A stretch of 64,000 nt of DNA from UBA6107 sp964459385 (lineage in GTDB: Bacteria > Chloroflexota > Anaerolineae > Anaerolineales > Anaerolineaceae). Location: the NCBI GenBank assembly GCA_964459385.1, contig CAYWLG010000005.1, positions 62,001 through 126,000 of the forward strand, in the 5' to 3' direction. This document shows, in pieces, positions 8,945 to 17,911 of this stretch. Each line of letters starts with the position of its first letter. Positions within the stretch are counted from its first letter, which is position 1. A program made the position numbers and the translations under genes. The notes under the pieces are model-generated. The model made no database searches. It was not told the origin of the DNA and saw nothing but the letters and a program-made list of their open reading frames with translations.

Positions 8945-10393
8945 ATGAACATCACACTATCCAACGGCAAAGTAATTCCCATAGAAATGCACAAGATCAA
9001 GATCGTGCAGCAAACCCAACTTCCTACCAGCAGGCAACGTCTCACCGCCATCGAAGAAGCCGGCTATAACACATTTCTGTTGCGCACCAAAGACGTATTT
9101 TTGGATATGCTCACCGATAGCGGCACCAATGCCATGAGTGACAAACAGTTGGCAGCCATGATGCAGGCAGATGATGCCTACGCCGGCAGCGAGAGCTTTT
9201 ACCGCCTGGCCGACGCGGTACGCGAGGTGCTTGGCTTTGAGTTTGTGATTCCTGCTCACCAGGGCCGCGCGGCTGAACATTTGCTGGCCAAGGCCTTTGT
9301 AAAGCCCGGCGATGTCGTGTTAATGAATTATCACTTCACCACTTCAAAAGCGCACATTGATCTGGCAGGCGGCCGTGTCTTGGAGCTTTTTGGGGAAGAT
9401 GCACTCGAAACTGCCAGTGACAATCCATTTAAAGGCAACATTGACCTGCACAAACTGGATAAAGCGGTAGCAGAGTTTGGTGTGGAGCACATCCCCTATA
9501 TACGCATGGAAGCTACCACCAACCTGATCGGCGGACAGCCTTTTTCGATGCAGAATCTGCGCGATGTAAAAGCACTGGCCACAAAACACGGCATTCCACT
9601 GGTCTTCGATGGCAGTTTGATCTCAGAACAGGCTTATTTCATCCAACAGCGTGAGCTCGAGTTTGCTCGTTTTACCATCCGTGAAGTGATCAGCGAGATG
9701 ATGAAGAACGTGGATATCTTTTATATGTCAGGCCGCAAGAGCACTATGGTGCGCGGTGGGTTGATCGCCACCCATAATAAGAAATTTTACGATCAAATCT
9801 TGCCCTGGCTGCCAGTGTATGAGGGGTTTGCCACTTATGGCGGTATGTCGACCAAAGAAGTGGAAGCCATGGCAGTGGGCATGCGTGAAATGACCGAGCA
9901 AAGCGTGGCCAGCAGCTCCGCCGACTTTATCAAATATTTTGTGGCCCGCCTGGAAGAGGAAGGGGTGCCGGTGGTCACACCTGCGGGTGGGCTGGCCTGC
10001 CATGTAGATGCCATGAGATTTTTGCCCCATGTGCCACAGGCCGAGTATCCGGCCGGAGCATTGGCGGCAGCGCTTTACATTGCGTCTGGTGTGCGTGGCA
10101 TGGAACGCGGCACGGTTTCTACCGATCGCGGCGCGGATGGTTCAGACACGCTTTCTGATCTAGAACTGGTGAGACTGGCCATGCCCCGGCGGCTTTATAC
10201 ACTTTCGCATATCGAATACACGGTAGATCGTCTCAAGTGGCTGTTTGCCCACCGCGAGCTGATCGGCGGGCTGAAGTTCGTTGAAGAACCGCCGGTGCTG
10301 CGTTTCTTCTTTGGGCGGATGGCTCCTATTCGGGGCAACTGGGGGAATGAACTGGCGGCCGCTTTCAGAGAAGATTTTGGAGAGACCGTTTAA
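8945..10393 (+). CDS. PLP-dependent beta-eliminating lyase (tryptophanase / tyrosine phenol-lyase family)
   Basis: A 482-residue fold-type I PLP enzyme. Family features visible: PAHQGRAAEHLL (about 103-114), VFDGSLISEQAY with the cofactor-contacting D222, MSGRKSTMVRGG carrying the probable Schiff-base lysine K265, and VRGMERGTVSTDR near the C-terminal part. Members release pyruvate and ammonia from Trp, Tyr or Cys; the loop at SGRKST differs from the SAKKD of classical tryptophanase, so substrate is uncertain. AGGAG ribosome-binding site precedes the ATG. It stands alone, with an attenuator-like terminator upstream and a hairpin terminator downstream. Confidence 0.85.
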   Translation: MNITLSNGKVIPIEMHKIKIVQQTQLPTSRQRLTAIEEAGYNTFLLRTKDVFLDMLTDSGTNAMSDKQLAAMMQADDAYAGSESFYRLADAVREVLGFEFVIPAHQGRAAEHLLAKAFVKPGDVVLMNYHFTTSKAHIDLAGGRVLELFGEDALETASDNPFKGNIDLHKLDKAVAEFGVEHIPYIRMEATTNLIGGQPFSMQNLRDVKALATKHGIPLVFDGSLISEQAYFIQQRELEFARFTIREVISEMMKNVDIFYMSGRKSTMVRGGLIATHNKKFYDQILPWLPVYEGFATYGGMSTKEVEAMAVGMREMTEQSVASSSADFIKYFVARLEEEGVPVVTPAGGLACHVDAMRFLPHVPQAEYPAGALAAALYIASGVRGMERGTVSTDRGADGSDTLSDLELVRLAMPRRLYTLSHIEYTVDRLKWLFAHRELIGGLKFVEEPPVLRFFFGRMAPIRGNWGNELAAAFREDFGETV

Positions 10394-10442
10394 GCAACCC
10401 ACAAATCAACGAAAAAAAAATTTCAGTGCTTCTCCTTTAAAT

Positions 10443-10472
10443 ACAGCAGGGATTCTGGCGAATCCCTGCTGT
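10443..10472. terminator. Bidirectional terminator hairpin
   Basis: Perfect 12-bp stem ACAGCAGGGATT/AATCCCTGCTGT with a 6-base loop between two convergent genes. T-runs on either side are weak. Confidence 0.65.
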
Positions 10473-10492
10473 AGTGCGTTTATGATGTTGTT

Positions 10493-10777
10493 TCAAGCAG
10501 CTTCTTGCCAGTTAAAAACGAAGGTCTCCTGAGGTGAAAAACGTTGCAAGTGGCTTTCCATCACCATTTTAAGTTGAGTCACCAAGCCTGGGTCGGGAGC
10601 CTCGATGTGAAACAACAGCTTTCCATTCTCGGCTCGCATCTCGCATTTGCCACCCCTGAACATCACCTGCCCCAGGCCGTTTTCGTAGCTGGCCGTAGTC
10701 TTTTGTGCAAAGTGATTGCATAAGGCCTTCAATAGACGTTCTGCCTTTTCAGTTTGAACCTCGCATACCTGAACCAT
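10493..10777 (-). CDS. DUF2218-like small protein
   Basis: A 94-residue protein resembling the DUF2218 family, whose function is unknown. The start at 10777 is chosen because AAAGGAG lies 5 bases before this ATG; an in-frame start 8 codons upstream lacks such a site. Sequence features: an alternating helix-strand pattern with MFRGGKCEMRAENGKLLFHIEA and a C-terminal FSPQETFVFNWQ. It has no signal peptide or membrane segment. It converges with the lyase gene and appears monocistronic. Confidence 0.65.
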   Translation of the reverse strand: MVQVCEVQTEKAERLLKALCNHFAQKTTASYENGLGQVMFRGGKCEMRAENGKLLFHIEAPDPGLVTQLKMVMESHLQRFSPQETFVFNWQEAA

Positions 10778-10898
10778 GAATTCTCCTTTCGCTAATGGCA
10801 CAAAGATATTGTAATATATTTGGATAATTTTTGTCTTGTTTTTTATGTATTATTTCGCGAGGAGAATACAGCTTCAAGAACGGTTCCATATACGGGTG

Positions 10899-10920
10899 TT
10901 CGGCGGGCAAGCCCGCCGAA
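10899..10920. repeat. GC-rich palindrome in intergenic region
   Basis: Perfect 10-bp arms TTCGGCGGGC/GCCCGCCGAA with an AA loop, 47 bp past the end of the sigma-partner gene. There is no T-run, so it may be a REP-like element or mRNA 3' stem. Confidence 0.5.
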
Positions 10921-10966
10921 TGACTTCATCAGTCAATTATCAAAATCACCCGTCAATCTCAATGTT

Positions 10967-11791
10967 TTAATGGATGGATTCAGCCATTTGGATCAAGTTT
11001 TGTTTTATCTCTTCTTTATCGCTCTGAATTGGCTGAATGACGTTGTTCTCATCCCTTTGGGTATAGTCGACATGGTAGTGGTGCCCGGCTTTCTCCCAAT
11101 CCAGTGAGATTTTACGGTCTGTGTCCCACTGATGCTGCTCATCCCAAAAACCATTTATAAGCAGGGCGGGGCTGCCATTGATCGAGATTTCTTCACTGCT
11201 ATCCACACCAGCCGGGATTGCATAGCCCGTATACTCTTTCTCAATTAAGAGTTCAATCTCACTCGAATCAGGGCCTTCCCAGGTAAGCAGAACCCAATCG
11301 CCAGAGTTGGCAACCCCAACGTTTTGGTTCAAGGTAAAACCGGCTGGCACCCAGCTCGGCAAACTCAAGTCAAAGGGTGGATTTTGAAGCACCTGTGGGA
11401 GGGAGGCTGTTGGAACCACGTACTCAGTGATTTGAGCAGTTGGCACAGCTTCAGACTTTGCCTGATTGGTAGAAGCGTCTGATTCCCCCAATGCCAGACC
11501 TTCTAGCGGTGAGACCGTTTGCTCCTGAACAAAGAACCCGGCGATTGATTTTGCAAATTGTGAAGCCATTGCTCTGGCTGGCTGCGAAAAAGCAAAGATC
11601 ATAACCAGCACCAGCACAGGCAATGCCCAGGCCAGTTTTCGATCTAGTTTAAAGATTGGATGTTTCATTTGAGCGTTCTCCTTTCTGGTATCCCGATCTC
11701 CATAATCCATTTCGGATAATCGGTGTGAAAGCTGATCTTTAAAAGTTTGTCGGATCGGCGGGCGATTTGAATACATAAATTTATCTTTCAT
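10967..11791 (-). CDS. Membrane-anchored DUF4367-like sigma-factor partner
   Basis: A 274-residue protein with a cytoplasmic basic N-terminus (1-50), one membrane helix (about 53-70, WALPVLVLVMIFAF), and an extracellular part rich in Ser/Thr before a C-terminal domain resembling DUF4367 (LPSWVPAGFTL ... HYHVDYTQRDE). It overlaps the 3' end of the ECF sigma gene by 11 bp, so it is co-translated with it. By position it is a likely anti-sigma or sigma-regulon sensor, although no zinc anti-sigma motif is seen. Confidence 0.7.
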   Translation of the reverse strand: MKDKFMYSNRPPIRQTFKDQLSHRLSEMDYGDRDTRKENAQMKHPIFKLDRKLAWALPVLVLVMIFAFSQPARAMASQFAKSIAGFFVQEQTVSPLEGLALGESDASTNQAKSEAVPTAQITEYVVPTASLPQVLQNPPFDLSLPSWVPAGFTLNQNVGVANSGDWVLLTWEGPDSSEIELLIEKEYTGYAIPAGVDSSEEISINGSPALLINGFWDEQHQWDTDRKISLDWEKAGHHYHVDYTQRDENNVIQPIQSDKEEIKQNLIQMAESIH

Positions 11792-12329
11792 GGTGCATCT
11801 CCCAGGCAGTTCTCAGTTTTTTGACGACTCTGGAAAGGATCGTCCCTACGTTACTTTCACTTATCCCCGTCAAACGGGCGATCTCACGATTCGTCAGTTC
11901 AGAACCGTACTTCAAAGCAATTAATTCTCGTTCGCGTTCCGGGTAAGTCTGCAAAACCGAGAAGATGTATTGAAAATCCATTTTCTCTTGAATATCCTTT
12001 TCAAAGTCGAATACCACTTCAGGAACAGACTCCCTTTCAAGTGACACCTCATTTTGTCTTTTTCGAAATTGATCCGCGACAACATTGCGGGCAATTCCCA
12101 TCAGCCAGGCCCGGATCTCTCCCCTGGCAGTGTTGTAGTTGGAGCGGCCCATCCACGCCTTTTCAAAGGTAAGCGCAGTCAGCTCTTCAGCAAGGTCAAT
12201 ATTCCCGACCTTATAGCAAAAGAAATGGTAGACCCGAGTGATGTTCGACTCATAGGCCGCCTGCCAATCAATATTGGCAGTTTCAGTTCGGGTGTCAGTG
12301 AAATAGGCGATAGCTTTTTTCATATTCAT
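11781..12329 (-). CDS. ECF-type RNA polymerase sigma factor
   Basis: A 182-residue sigma-70 family member with region 2 (RVYHFFCYKVGNIDLAEELT to WLMGIARNVVADQFRKR, about 32-90) and region 4 helix-turn-helix (LTNREIARLTGISESNVGTI, about 146-165), and no region 1 or 3. It directs transcription in response to an unknown signal, probably relayed by the membrane protein whose gene overlaps its end. The divergent MFS pump gene starts 174 bp away. Confidence 0.88.
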   Translation of the reverse strand: MNMKKAIAYFTDTRTETANIDWQAAYESNITRVYHFFCYKVGNIDLAEELTALTFEKAWMGRSNYNTARGEIRAWLMGIARNVVADQFRKRQNEVSLERESVPEVVFDFEKDIQEKMDFQYIFSVLQTYPERERELIALKYGSELTNREIARLTGISESNVGTILSRVVKKLRTAWEMHHER

Positions 12330-12463
12330 CTATATATTCGCTCTATACCTCCATTTTGTCACACAATAAACAGAAATTTGTTTTTAGGCCACCTTGATCT
12401 ACAACAACACGACATCTGCATTGGCACATTGACAAACCGGATCATTCGGGTTAACATTTGTTT

Positions 12464-12481
12464 ACTTACCGGTCAGTAAGT
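12464..12481. promoter_or_regulatory. TetR-type operator before the MFS pump
   Basis: Palindrome ACTTAC-CGGTCA-GTAAGT, partly extended by GTT/AAC on each side, lying 22 bp before the MFS ATG. Length and spacing match TetR/AcrR-family operators. The likely binder is the TetR protein encoded directly after the pump. Confidence 0.65.
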
Positions 12482-12503
12482 TAACAAAGGAGCAGTATTT
12501 AAA

Positions 12504-13916
12504 ATGAACGACAAAACACGTAAACAAATCCTTTTAGTACTCTTTCTAGGCGTTTTAATGGGCGCGCTGGATATCGCCATCGTTTCTCCTGCGCTACCTT
12601 CCATTCAGAAGTTCTTCGGCATTAACGACCGCCTGCTCACCTGGACCTTTACCATTTACATCCTCTTCAATTTAATCGGCACGCCGTTGATGTCAAAATT
12701 ATCCGATAAATTCGGACGCCGTTCCATCTATGTGCTGGATGTAGCCCTGTTTGCAGCGGGCTCACTAATTGTGGTCTTCTCGCCCCAAAATTCCTTCGCC
12801 GTGCTGTTAGCGGGGCGGGCACTGCAGGGTCTCAGCGCCGGGGGCATCTTCCCAGTGGCCAGCGCAGTTATCGGCGACACTTTCCCGGTCGAGAAACGCG
12901 GCAGTGCTTTGGGTCTGATCGGGGCTGTTTTTGGCCTGGCCTTTATCGTTGGTCCAATTTTGGGGGGCATATTATTGACTGTGGCTAGCTGGCAATGGCT
13001 CTTCCTGGTGAACATCCCGATTGCCATACTGGTGATCGTTTTTGGTTTACGCCTGCTGCCCAATTCACTTGCAGCCCAGACAAAGCCCTTCGATTGGCCA
13101 GGAATTGCTTCATTGAGCATTTTACTGGCTTCATTTGCAATCGCGCTCAACCAGATCGATACAGCCAATTTCTTTAAGAGTTTGATCTCGGTGGAAGTGC
13201 TGCCCTTTTTATTGACAGGCCTCCTCTTGCTCTTTCTCTTCCCACTCATCGAGCGGCGCGCAAGTGACCCCGTGCTTAATCTAAAATTGTTCAAAAGTCG
13301 TCAGACAAAGCTGGCCAGCATCCTTTCTGCCGGCGCCGGTCTCGGGGAATCTGGCTTGGTTTTCATCCCTGCACTGGCTGTGGCGGCCATGTCCCCCACC
13401 ATCAACACCCATAATGCCAGTTACCTGATCATGCCTGTGGTCGTAGCCATGTCGATCGGCTCCCCCTTTGTCGGTCGTATGATGGACAAATTAGGTTCCA
13501 AGCGAATGGTGTTCTTTGGCACTTTGCTATTAGCCATTGGTATGACGATCTTAAGTATCCCGTTAATCTCAAGCAATCTGATCGGGTTCATCTCTGCCGG
13601 TTTTGTTATCGGGCTGGGACTTTCTTCACTGCTTGGAGCACCCATGCGGTATATAATGCTCAATGAAGCTTCCGCCCAAGACCGCACCGCTGCCCAGGGG
13701 CTGATCGCCATCTTCACCAGCATCGGGCAATTGACCAGTTCGGCGCTGGTAGGAGCGGTTGCCACTTCAGCCGGGGGCGGGGTGGCCGGTTACAGTGCCG
13801 CCTATCGCGTGATCGGTGTCGTGGCAGCGATCATGATTCTGCTCACGTTTGGGCTAAAGAACCGTGAACAGGAGCTTTCTACCCATCAAAATAATCAGGC
13901 CGCAGAAAACAATTAG
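12504..13916 (+). CDS. MFS drug-type efflux transporter (DHA2, 14-TM)
   Basis: A 470-residue major facilitator protein, length and hydrophobic pattern fitting the 14-helix EmrB/QacA class of proton-driven exporters. Motif A is seen as LSDKFGRRSIYV (about 63-75), motif C-like glycines in GLIGAVFGLAFIVGPILGG, and a C-terminal polar tail. AAAGGAG ribosome-binding site is 10 bases from the ATG. It forms a two-gene unit with the TetR repressor 22 bp downstream. Substrate unknown; toxic hydrophobic compounds are usual for the family. Confidence 0.9.
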   Translation: MNDKTRKQILLVLFLGVLMGALDIAIVSPALPSIQKFFGINDRLLTWTFTIYILFNLIGTPLMSKLSDKFGRRSIYVLDVALFAAGSLIVVFSPQNSFAVLLAGRALQGLSAGGIFPVASAVIGDTFPVEKRGSALGLIGAVFGLAFIVGPILGGILLTVASWQWLFLVNIPIAILVIVFGLRLLPNSLAAQTKPFDWPGIASLSILLASFAIALNQIDTANFFKSLISVEVLPFLLTGLLLLFLFPLIERRASDPVLNLKLFKSRQTKLASILSAGAGLGESGLVFIPALAVAAMSPTINTHNASYLIMPVVVAMSIGSPFVGRMMDKLGSKRMVFFGTLLLAIGMTILSIPLISSNLIGFISAGFVIGLGLSSLLGAPMRYIMLNEASAQDRTAAQGLIAIFTSIGQLTSSALVGAVATSAGGGVAGYSAAYRVIGVVAAIMILLTFGLKNREQELSTHQNNQAAENN

Positions 13917-13938
13917 CTCAGAGCAGAAAGAACCTTCC

Positions 13939-14520
13939 ATGAATCTTGAATCAGGTATGCGAGAAAAAATTTTGGACACCGCCAAACGGCTTTTTATCGA
14001 GCACGGTTATCACGGGCTGGCAATGCGTGAGATCGCAGAAAAACTGGAGGTCACCAAACCTGCTCTTTATTACCACTTCAAGGACAAAGAAGAACTCTTT
14101 TTGGCCATTTTGAACGAGAATTTAAATCAAATCGAACAAGGGCTGGATGCGATTCGGGCGAAGAATGTTGCAGGCGATGAAGAACTTTACTCTTTTATTC
14201 AGTTAGTCCTCGATCAACCGGCGGATGATCGCGCTGTGATCGTGCTGGAGATACAAGAAGCCAAACAACTGAGCGAAGTCGCCAAAATGACTTTTTATCA
14301 TTCTTATGAAGAAAAGTTTATTTCGAAGATTCGCTCCATTTTTATTCGTGGCATTGAGCAGGGCGATTTCCGGGATATTGATCCGGCTATCGCCACCTGG
14401 ACCCTGTTGGGAATTTTGTACCCTTACCTGACCTCTGGCCGCGGCGAACCGAATAGTCTGTCAGAAGAAAAGATCAAAACGATCTACGATATTTTCATGC
14501 ACGGCGTTGGCAAAGGTTAG
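13939..14520 (+). CDS. TetR-family repressor of the MFS pump
   Basis: A 193-residue regulator: N-terminal helix-turn-helix (REIAEKLEVTKPALYYHFKDKEELF, residues about 30-55) and a variable ligand-binding C-terminal domain. The start at 13939 is preferred to an in-frame start 75 bp upstream that would lie inside the MFS gene; the chosen one begins the usual 10 residues before the first helix. It probably binds the palindrome at 12464-12481 and is induced by the pump's substrate. Confidence 0.88.
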   Translation: MNLESGMREKILDTAKRLFIEHGYHGLAMREIAEKLEVTKPALYYHFKDKEELFLAILNENLNQIEQGLDAIRAKNVAGDEELYSFIQLVLDQPADDRAVIVLEIQEAKQLSEVAKMTFYHSYEEKFISKIRSIFIRGIEQGDFRDIDPAIATWTLLGILYPYLTSGRGEPNSLSEEKIKTIYDIFMHGVGKG

Positions 14521-14537
14521 CCATAATTCTTACCTAC

Positions 14538-14573
14538 AAAAGTGGGAGCCGATTGCTCGGCTCCCACTTTTTT
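14538..14573 (+). terminator. Rho-independent terminator after tetR
   Basis: Stem AAAAGTGGGAGCCGA/TCGGCTCCCACTTTT with TTGC loop and a T-run; also serves the convergent propeller gene that ends at 14574. Confidence 0.85.
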
Positions 14574-17180
14574 CTACTCACTCACATAAACCGGATAAGT
14601 ATCCACCAACACATAGATCGTTTGCAATGAAGAAATATCTTCCCCTTTGTCGATCGTCAGGTGAATTGCCTTAAGCGTGCCGTCAGGGTTCGCCTCGACC
14701 GAAGTGTTTTTGGTGTAATATAGCGGCAGCGGATTGCCGTTATCACCAACAAGCATGATGCTGTAAACGTGTTCATTGGCACTCAGAGCTGTGTCAGAGA
14801 AACTAGCAATGAATTGCGTCTCTCCCAGATCGTCGCTGCTTGTGACCGTGATCTCGCCTACGCCAGCCGGAGCAGAGACGGTATTCCAAACGCCCATTTG
14901 GGTGGCGCCGCGCGCGAACATTTGACCGGTCTTAAACTCGCTCATGCCCACCAGTTTCAGGCCAATGCCATAAAACTCGATCTCGTCGCAATTGGCCACG
15001 GCAACAAGCGTTGCATCCTGTGCGAAAATGCCGCTCGTGTTCAGTGAATCGCTGAGACGATAAGATGCAAAGGGCATGTCCCAGGAACCAATAAACTTCG
15101 TTTTGAACCCCTCGTAATTAGAAAGCGTTACCAGACCCTCTTTATAGTCCAGCAGTAGGGGGTAGCGCGTGATGGCCTGAGGGTCCACCACCGTCCGGTT
15201 ATTCTCGTTCAGCTTGCCCTCAATGACCCAAACGATGGTTTGCCCGGCGGCATTTTTGGCCACTGCGCCGGCCAGGTAGTGAAGCGAATCGAAGCCGATC
15301 TGATTATAGGAAGGCAGCATCGAAGGGATGGGGGCGGATAATCGAGAAAGCTCCAGCACTGTTTGCTGCGCGTCTTCGAGTGCGGCTTTGAACGGATCAG
15401 CAACCCCGCTGGGCGTGTTCACTTTAAATGTAAAGGTCTCGTCAATAGAGCCGGCTTTGAACCCACCGAAGAATTTAAGCCCAAAGCGCATCAGGTTCGT
15501 TTTGTAATCCGCTTTTATATGAACCGTGATGTTGCCGTTTGCATCAGGCAGCCAGTATTCTTTGGGCACGATATTGACGAATTTGTTGGTGGCGCCCACT
15601 TCAACACGATAATTGGAATTTCCTGCTATTTCAACTGTGACCGAATTGCGATCCAACGCGGAAAGCACGTTGTCGCCGTTCTGGCGCAGCATCCAGGTAA
15701 ATGTGATGGGCTCATTGGCATCGATACTTTGGGCAGGCACCAGATCAAGAGCCCCAAAAGAGGTGGTGAACACAAAATGCGCGCCATCCGCGGGCATGTT
15801 CTCGCCTATCGAATACGAACGCTCGTCCGCTTTACCAGCTTCACTAAGGGGATAATCGTAAGGCACAAAGAAAACTTCACCACTTTCCCCAGCGATGTAG
15901 ACCCCATCGAACCCCAACGCAGGGGAACCGTTCAAGTCATTGCGCTCATCGGTGATAAGCTGGTAACTCCAGCGCAGTGTACCATCCGGGTTGATACAAT
16001 ACAGTTTGCCCTCGCCGTTGCCAAAGTAGATGTTGTCGTTGCCATCCACGGCCGGTGAAGAACGGATCGGTTCAAGGGTATCGAACTCCCACACCGATTT
16101 TCCGGTATCGGGGTTGATGGCGTAAAGCGTGCCGTCGGTACTGCCCTGAATGATAGTACCGTTTGAAAGCTGTGCCGGGCTGGCGTAGATGTGGTCTTTG
16201 GTGCCAAATTTCCACAACAGCTTGCCGGAATCCTGAGCAAAGGCGCGCAGAAAACCGTCAAAGCCACCCACCAGTAAAGCCCCTTTGGCTGAGTAGTTCG
16301 TCAGCATGCTGGTGGCTGCCACCGTGCCAAAGCTGCCCGTCAACCATTGACGGTTGCCTTCATAGTCGTACGAGTAAACGTTCTTGAGGATCTGGTTGTC
16401 CGTGGCAAAAAAGATCTTATCGGTATGGGTATTGATGGCCGGCAGCGACCAGATCATCTCATTGGCCGGGTAAATGGTGCCTTTTTCGCCATTTTCACGA
16501 TTGAGCGTGTAAAGCAAATAATTGTCATTCGGGGCCAGCAGAGAGCCATCGGGCAGCATGCCGATATTGCCCTCGAACCAGTTGACGTTATAGGTTTTAA
16601 TGCCAAAGAGCTTTTCGACCTCTTCAACCGAGTGGGCAGCGGCTTTCCAGAGTACCTGCCCGGATTCACGATCAACACAATAGACGTAACTGTCACCGGC
16701 GCCAAAATAGACGCGGCCTTCATCATCCAACAAAGCGGAAGAGTCAATGATGCCGCCGGTCTTCACCTTCCAGAGCACGCTGCCATCAGGAGCGAACTTG
16801 TAGAAGTAGGTATCCGCGGAACCGATATAGACGTTCCCCTGCCCATCCACCACCGGGGATGAAAAAATGCCTTTTCCGGTGCGATAGCTCCAGGGCGTTT
16901 TATCGTTCGCGACTGGCTGAACCGGGGAGCGGCCATTTTGCAACATATTGGCGCGGAACTTTGGCCAGGGGCTGCCGGGATCAAGGGGAGCATCGTATTC
17001 GAGATCCCCTCCTTCATTGGCCTGGGTGGTAGCTGCGGCCGAGAAATCATAGCGACCAAACGGGACAAAGAATATCACGTAGGCCACTGCGGCAACCGCC
17101 AACAGTCCCAGCAGGACAAATCCAAAAATATGTCCTTTTCGTTTTTTTGTGCTCTTCTCTTTAGGCTGATCTTTTTTCAT
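14574..17180 (-). CDS. Membrane-anchored PQQ-type beta-propeller protein
   Basis: An 868-residue protein: short basic cytoplasmic tail, one membrane helix (about 16-38), then an extracellular beta-propeller of PQQ/BamB-like repeats (FSSPVVDGQGNVYIGSADTY, DSSALLDDEGRVYFGAGD, RSSPAVDGNDNIYFGNGEGK, each ending with a W-K/W-E motif) to about residue 430, and a long C-terminal half without recognisable enzyme motifs. The start is placed at 17180, where AGAAAGGG precedes the ATG; an upstream in-frame start would overlap the tetR gene. Function is unknown: surface binding or scaffold is plausible. It follows a TetR regulator that likely controls it. Confidence 0.75.
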   Translation of the reverse strand: MKKDQPKEKSTKKRKGHIFGFVLLGLLAVAAVAYVIFFVPFGRYDFSAAATTQANEGGDLEYDAPLDPGSPWPKFRANMLQNGRSPVQPVANDKTPWSYRTGKGIFSSPVVDGQGNVYIGSADTYFYKFAPDGSVLWKVKTGGIIDSSALLDDEGRVYFGAGDSYVYCVDRESGQVLWKAAAHSVEEVEKLFGIKTYNVNWFEGNIGMLPDGSLLAPNDNYLLYTLNRENGEKGTIYPANEMIWSLPAINTHTDKIFFATDNQILKNVYSYDYEGNRQWLTGSFGTVAATSMLTNYSAKGALLVGGFDGFLRAFAQDSGKLLWKFGTKDHIYASPAQLSNGTIIQGSTDGTLYAINPDTGKSVWEFDTLEPIRSSPAVDGNDNIYFGNGEGKLYCINPDGTLRWSYQLITDERNDLNGSPALGFDGVYIAGESGEVFFVPYDYPLSEAGKADERSYSIGENMPADGAHFVFTTSFGALDLVPAQSIDANEPITFTWMLRQNGDNVLSALDRNSVTVEIAGNSNYRVEVGATNKFVNIVPKEYWLPDANGNITVHIKADYKTNLMRFGLKFFGGFKAGSIDETFTFKVNTPSGVADPFKAALEDAQQTVLELSRLSAPIPSMLPSYNQIGFDSLHYLAGAVAKNAAGQTIVWVIEGKLNENNRTVVDPQAITRYPLLLDYKEGLVTLSNYEGFKTKFIGSWDMPFASYRLSDSLNTSGIFAQDATLVAVANCDEIEFYGIGLKLVGMSEFKTGQMFARGATQMGVWNTVSAPAGVGEITVTSSDDLGETQFIASFSDTALSANEHVYSIMLVGDNGNPLPLYYTKNTSVEANPDGTLKAIHLTIDKGEDISSLQTIYVLVDTYPVYVSE

Positions 17181-17265
17181 CGCCGGTGACCCTTTCTGCT
17201 CTTGGAAATATGGATATAGTTTTTTTGAATGGGAGTTACAAAAGTAAACTCCACCCAGTGGCAAG

Positions 17266-17814
17266 TTAGTTGCAGATTCCAAACAGGAGGATTTCAACCA
17301 ACTGCTCCTGCTTCTGTCTGAAAGTGAGGTCCGTATTCACGTCATTGTCCATCAACATATCTTCGATGGAGGCGGCGTAGATCTTGCTGAACAGTGCGTG
17401 ATCAATGTCCTTAATCATCCCCGCTGCCCTGGCTTCGTCCATCACGGCTAGGGTGCGTTCCCAGCCCTGGCGCAGATGCTCATCCAGCAACCGGTAGGCC
17501 GCCGGAAAGCTCAACTTGAGCTCTTGCAGGTGATATTTGCGCATGGGCAGATCCGGGGTGGCACACAGCAATTTTTTGAGTTTTTCCACCGGATTCAAAG
17601 AGCCATCTGAATGAACAGCGTTCTGCAATTCGTTCACACCGGCAAAGTAATACTCCACCAACTGCACAGCCAGTTCCTCTTTCGAGCGCACCAGTTCGTA
17701 AAGGGTCTTCTTGCTGATGCCCAAACGGGCCGCCAGTTCATCCATAGTGAACTTGCCGCCTTTTTCGTAATACAGGTTCATCGCCTCACGAAACAATTCT
17801 TCAGTTGTCGTCAA
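17266..17814 (-). CDS. TetR-family regulator upstream of the propeller gene
   Basis: A 182-residue TetR-type protein with HTH MDELAARLGISKKTLYELV (about 24-42) and a C-terminal effector domain. It appears to start at TTG (17814) preceded by GGAG at 9 bases. A large imperfect palindrome directly upstream overlaps its ribosome-binding site, predicting autorepression and control of the co-transcribed propeller gene 86 bp downstream. Confidence 0.82.
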   Translation of the reverse strand: MTTTEELFREAMNLYYEKGGKFTMDELAARLGISKKTLYELVRSKEELAVQLVEYYFAGVNELQNAVHSDGSLNPVEKLKKLLCATPDLPMRKYHLQELKLSFPAAYRLLDEHLRQGWERTLAVMDEARAAGMIKDIDHALFSKIYAASIEDMLMDNDVNTDLTFRQKQEQLVEILLFGICN

Positions 17815-17819
17815 AGTGG

Positions 17820-17852
17820 AAACTCCATAAACTAAATTCGTTTACAGAGTTT
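17820..17852. promoter_or_regulatory. Operator palindrome upstream of the second tetR gene
   Basis: 13-bp arms matching at 11 positions (AAACTCCATAAAC and the complement of GTTTACAGAGTTT) around a 7-bp centre, 6 bp from the start codon. Typical size for a TetR dimer-pair site. Confidence 0.65.
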
Positions 17853-17876
17853 ATTTTAGCAAAAATACGATCAAAT

Positions 17877-17911
17877 GCAAGCAGAAGTTTTCCCCTTCTT
17901 CACCTGCTTGC
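17877..17911 (-). terminator. Terminator of the arg/lys operon
   Basis: Stem GCAAGCAG/CTGCTTGC with inner GAAG/CTTC pairing, beginning at the last base of the lysK stop codon and followed on the minus strand by a T-rich stretch. Confidence 0.6.

Noticed and set aside
13864..13938. Longer N-terminus for the first TetR protein
   Set aside because: It would begin inside the MFS coding end and has no TetR-like sequence; the start at 13939 gives the standard N-terminus.
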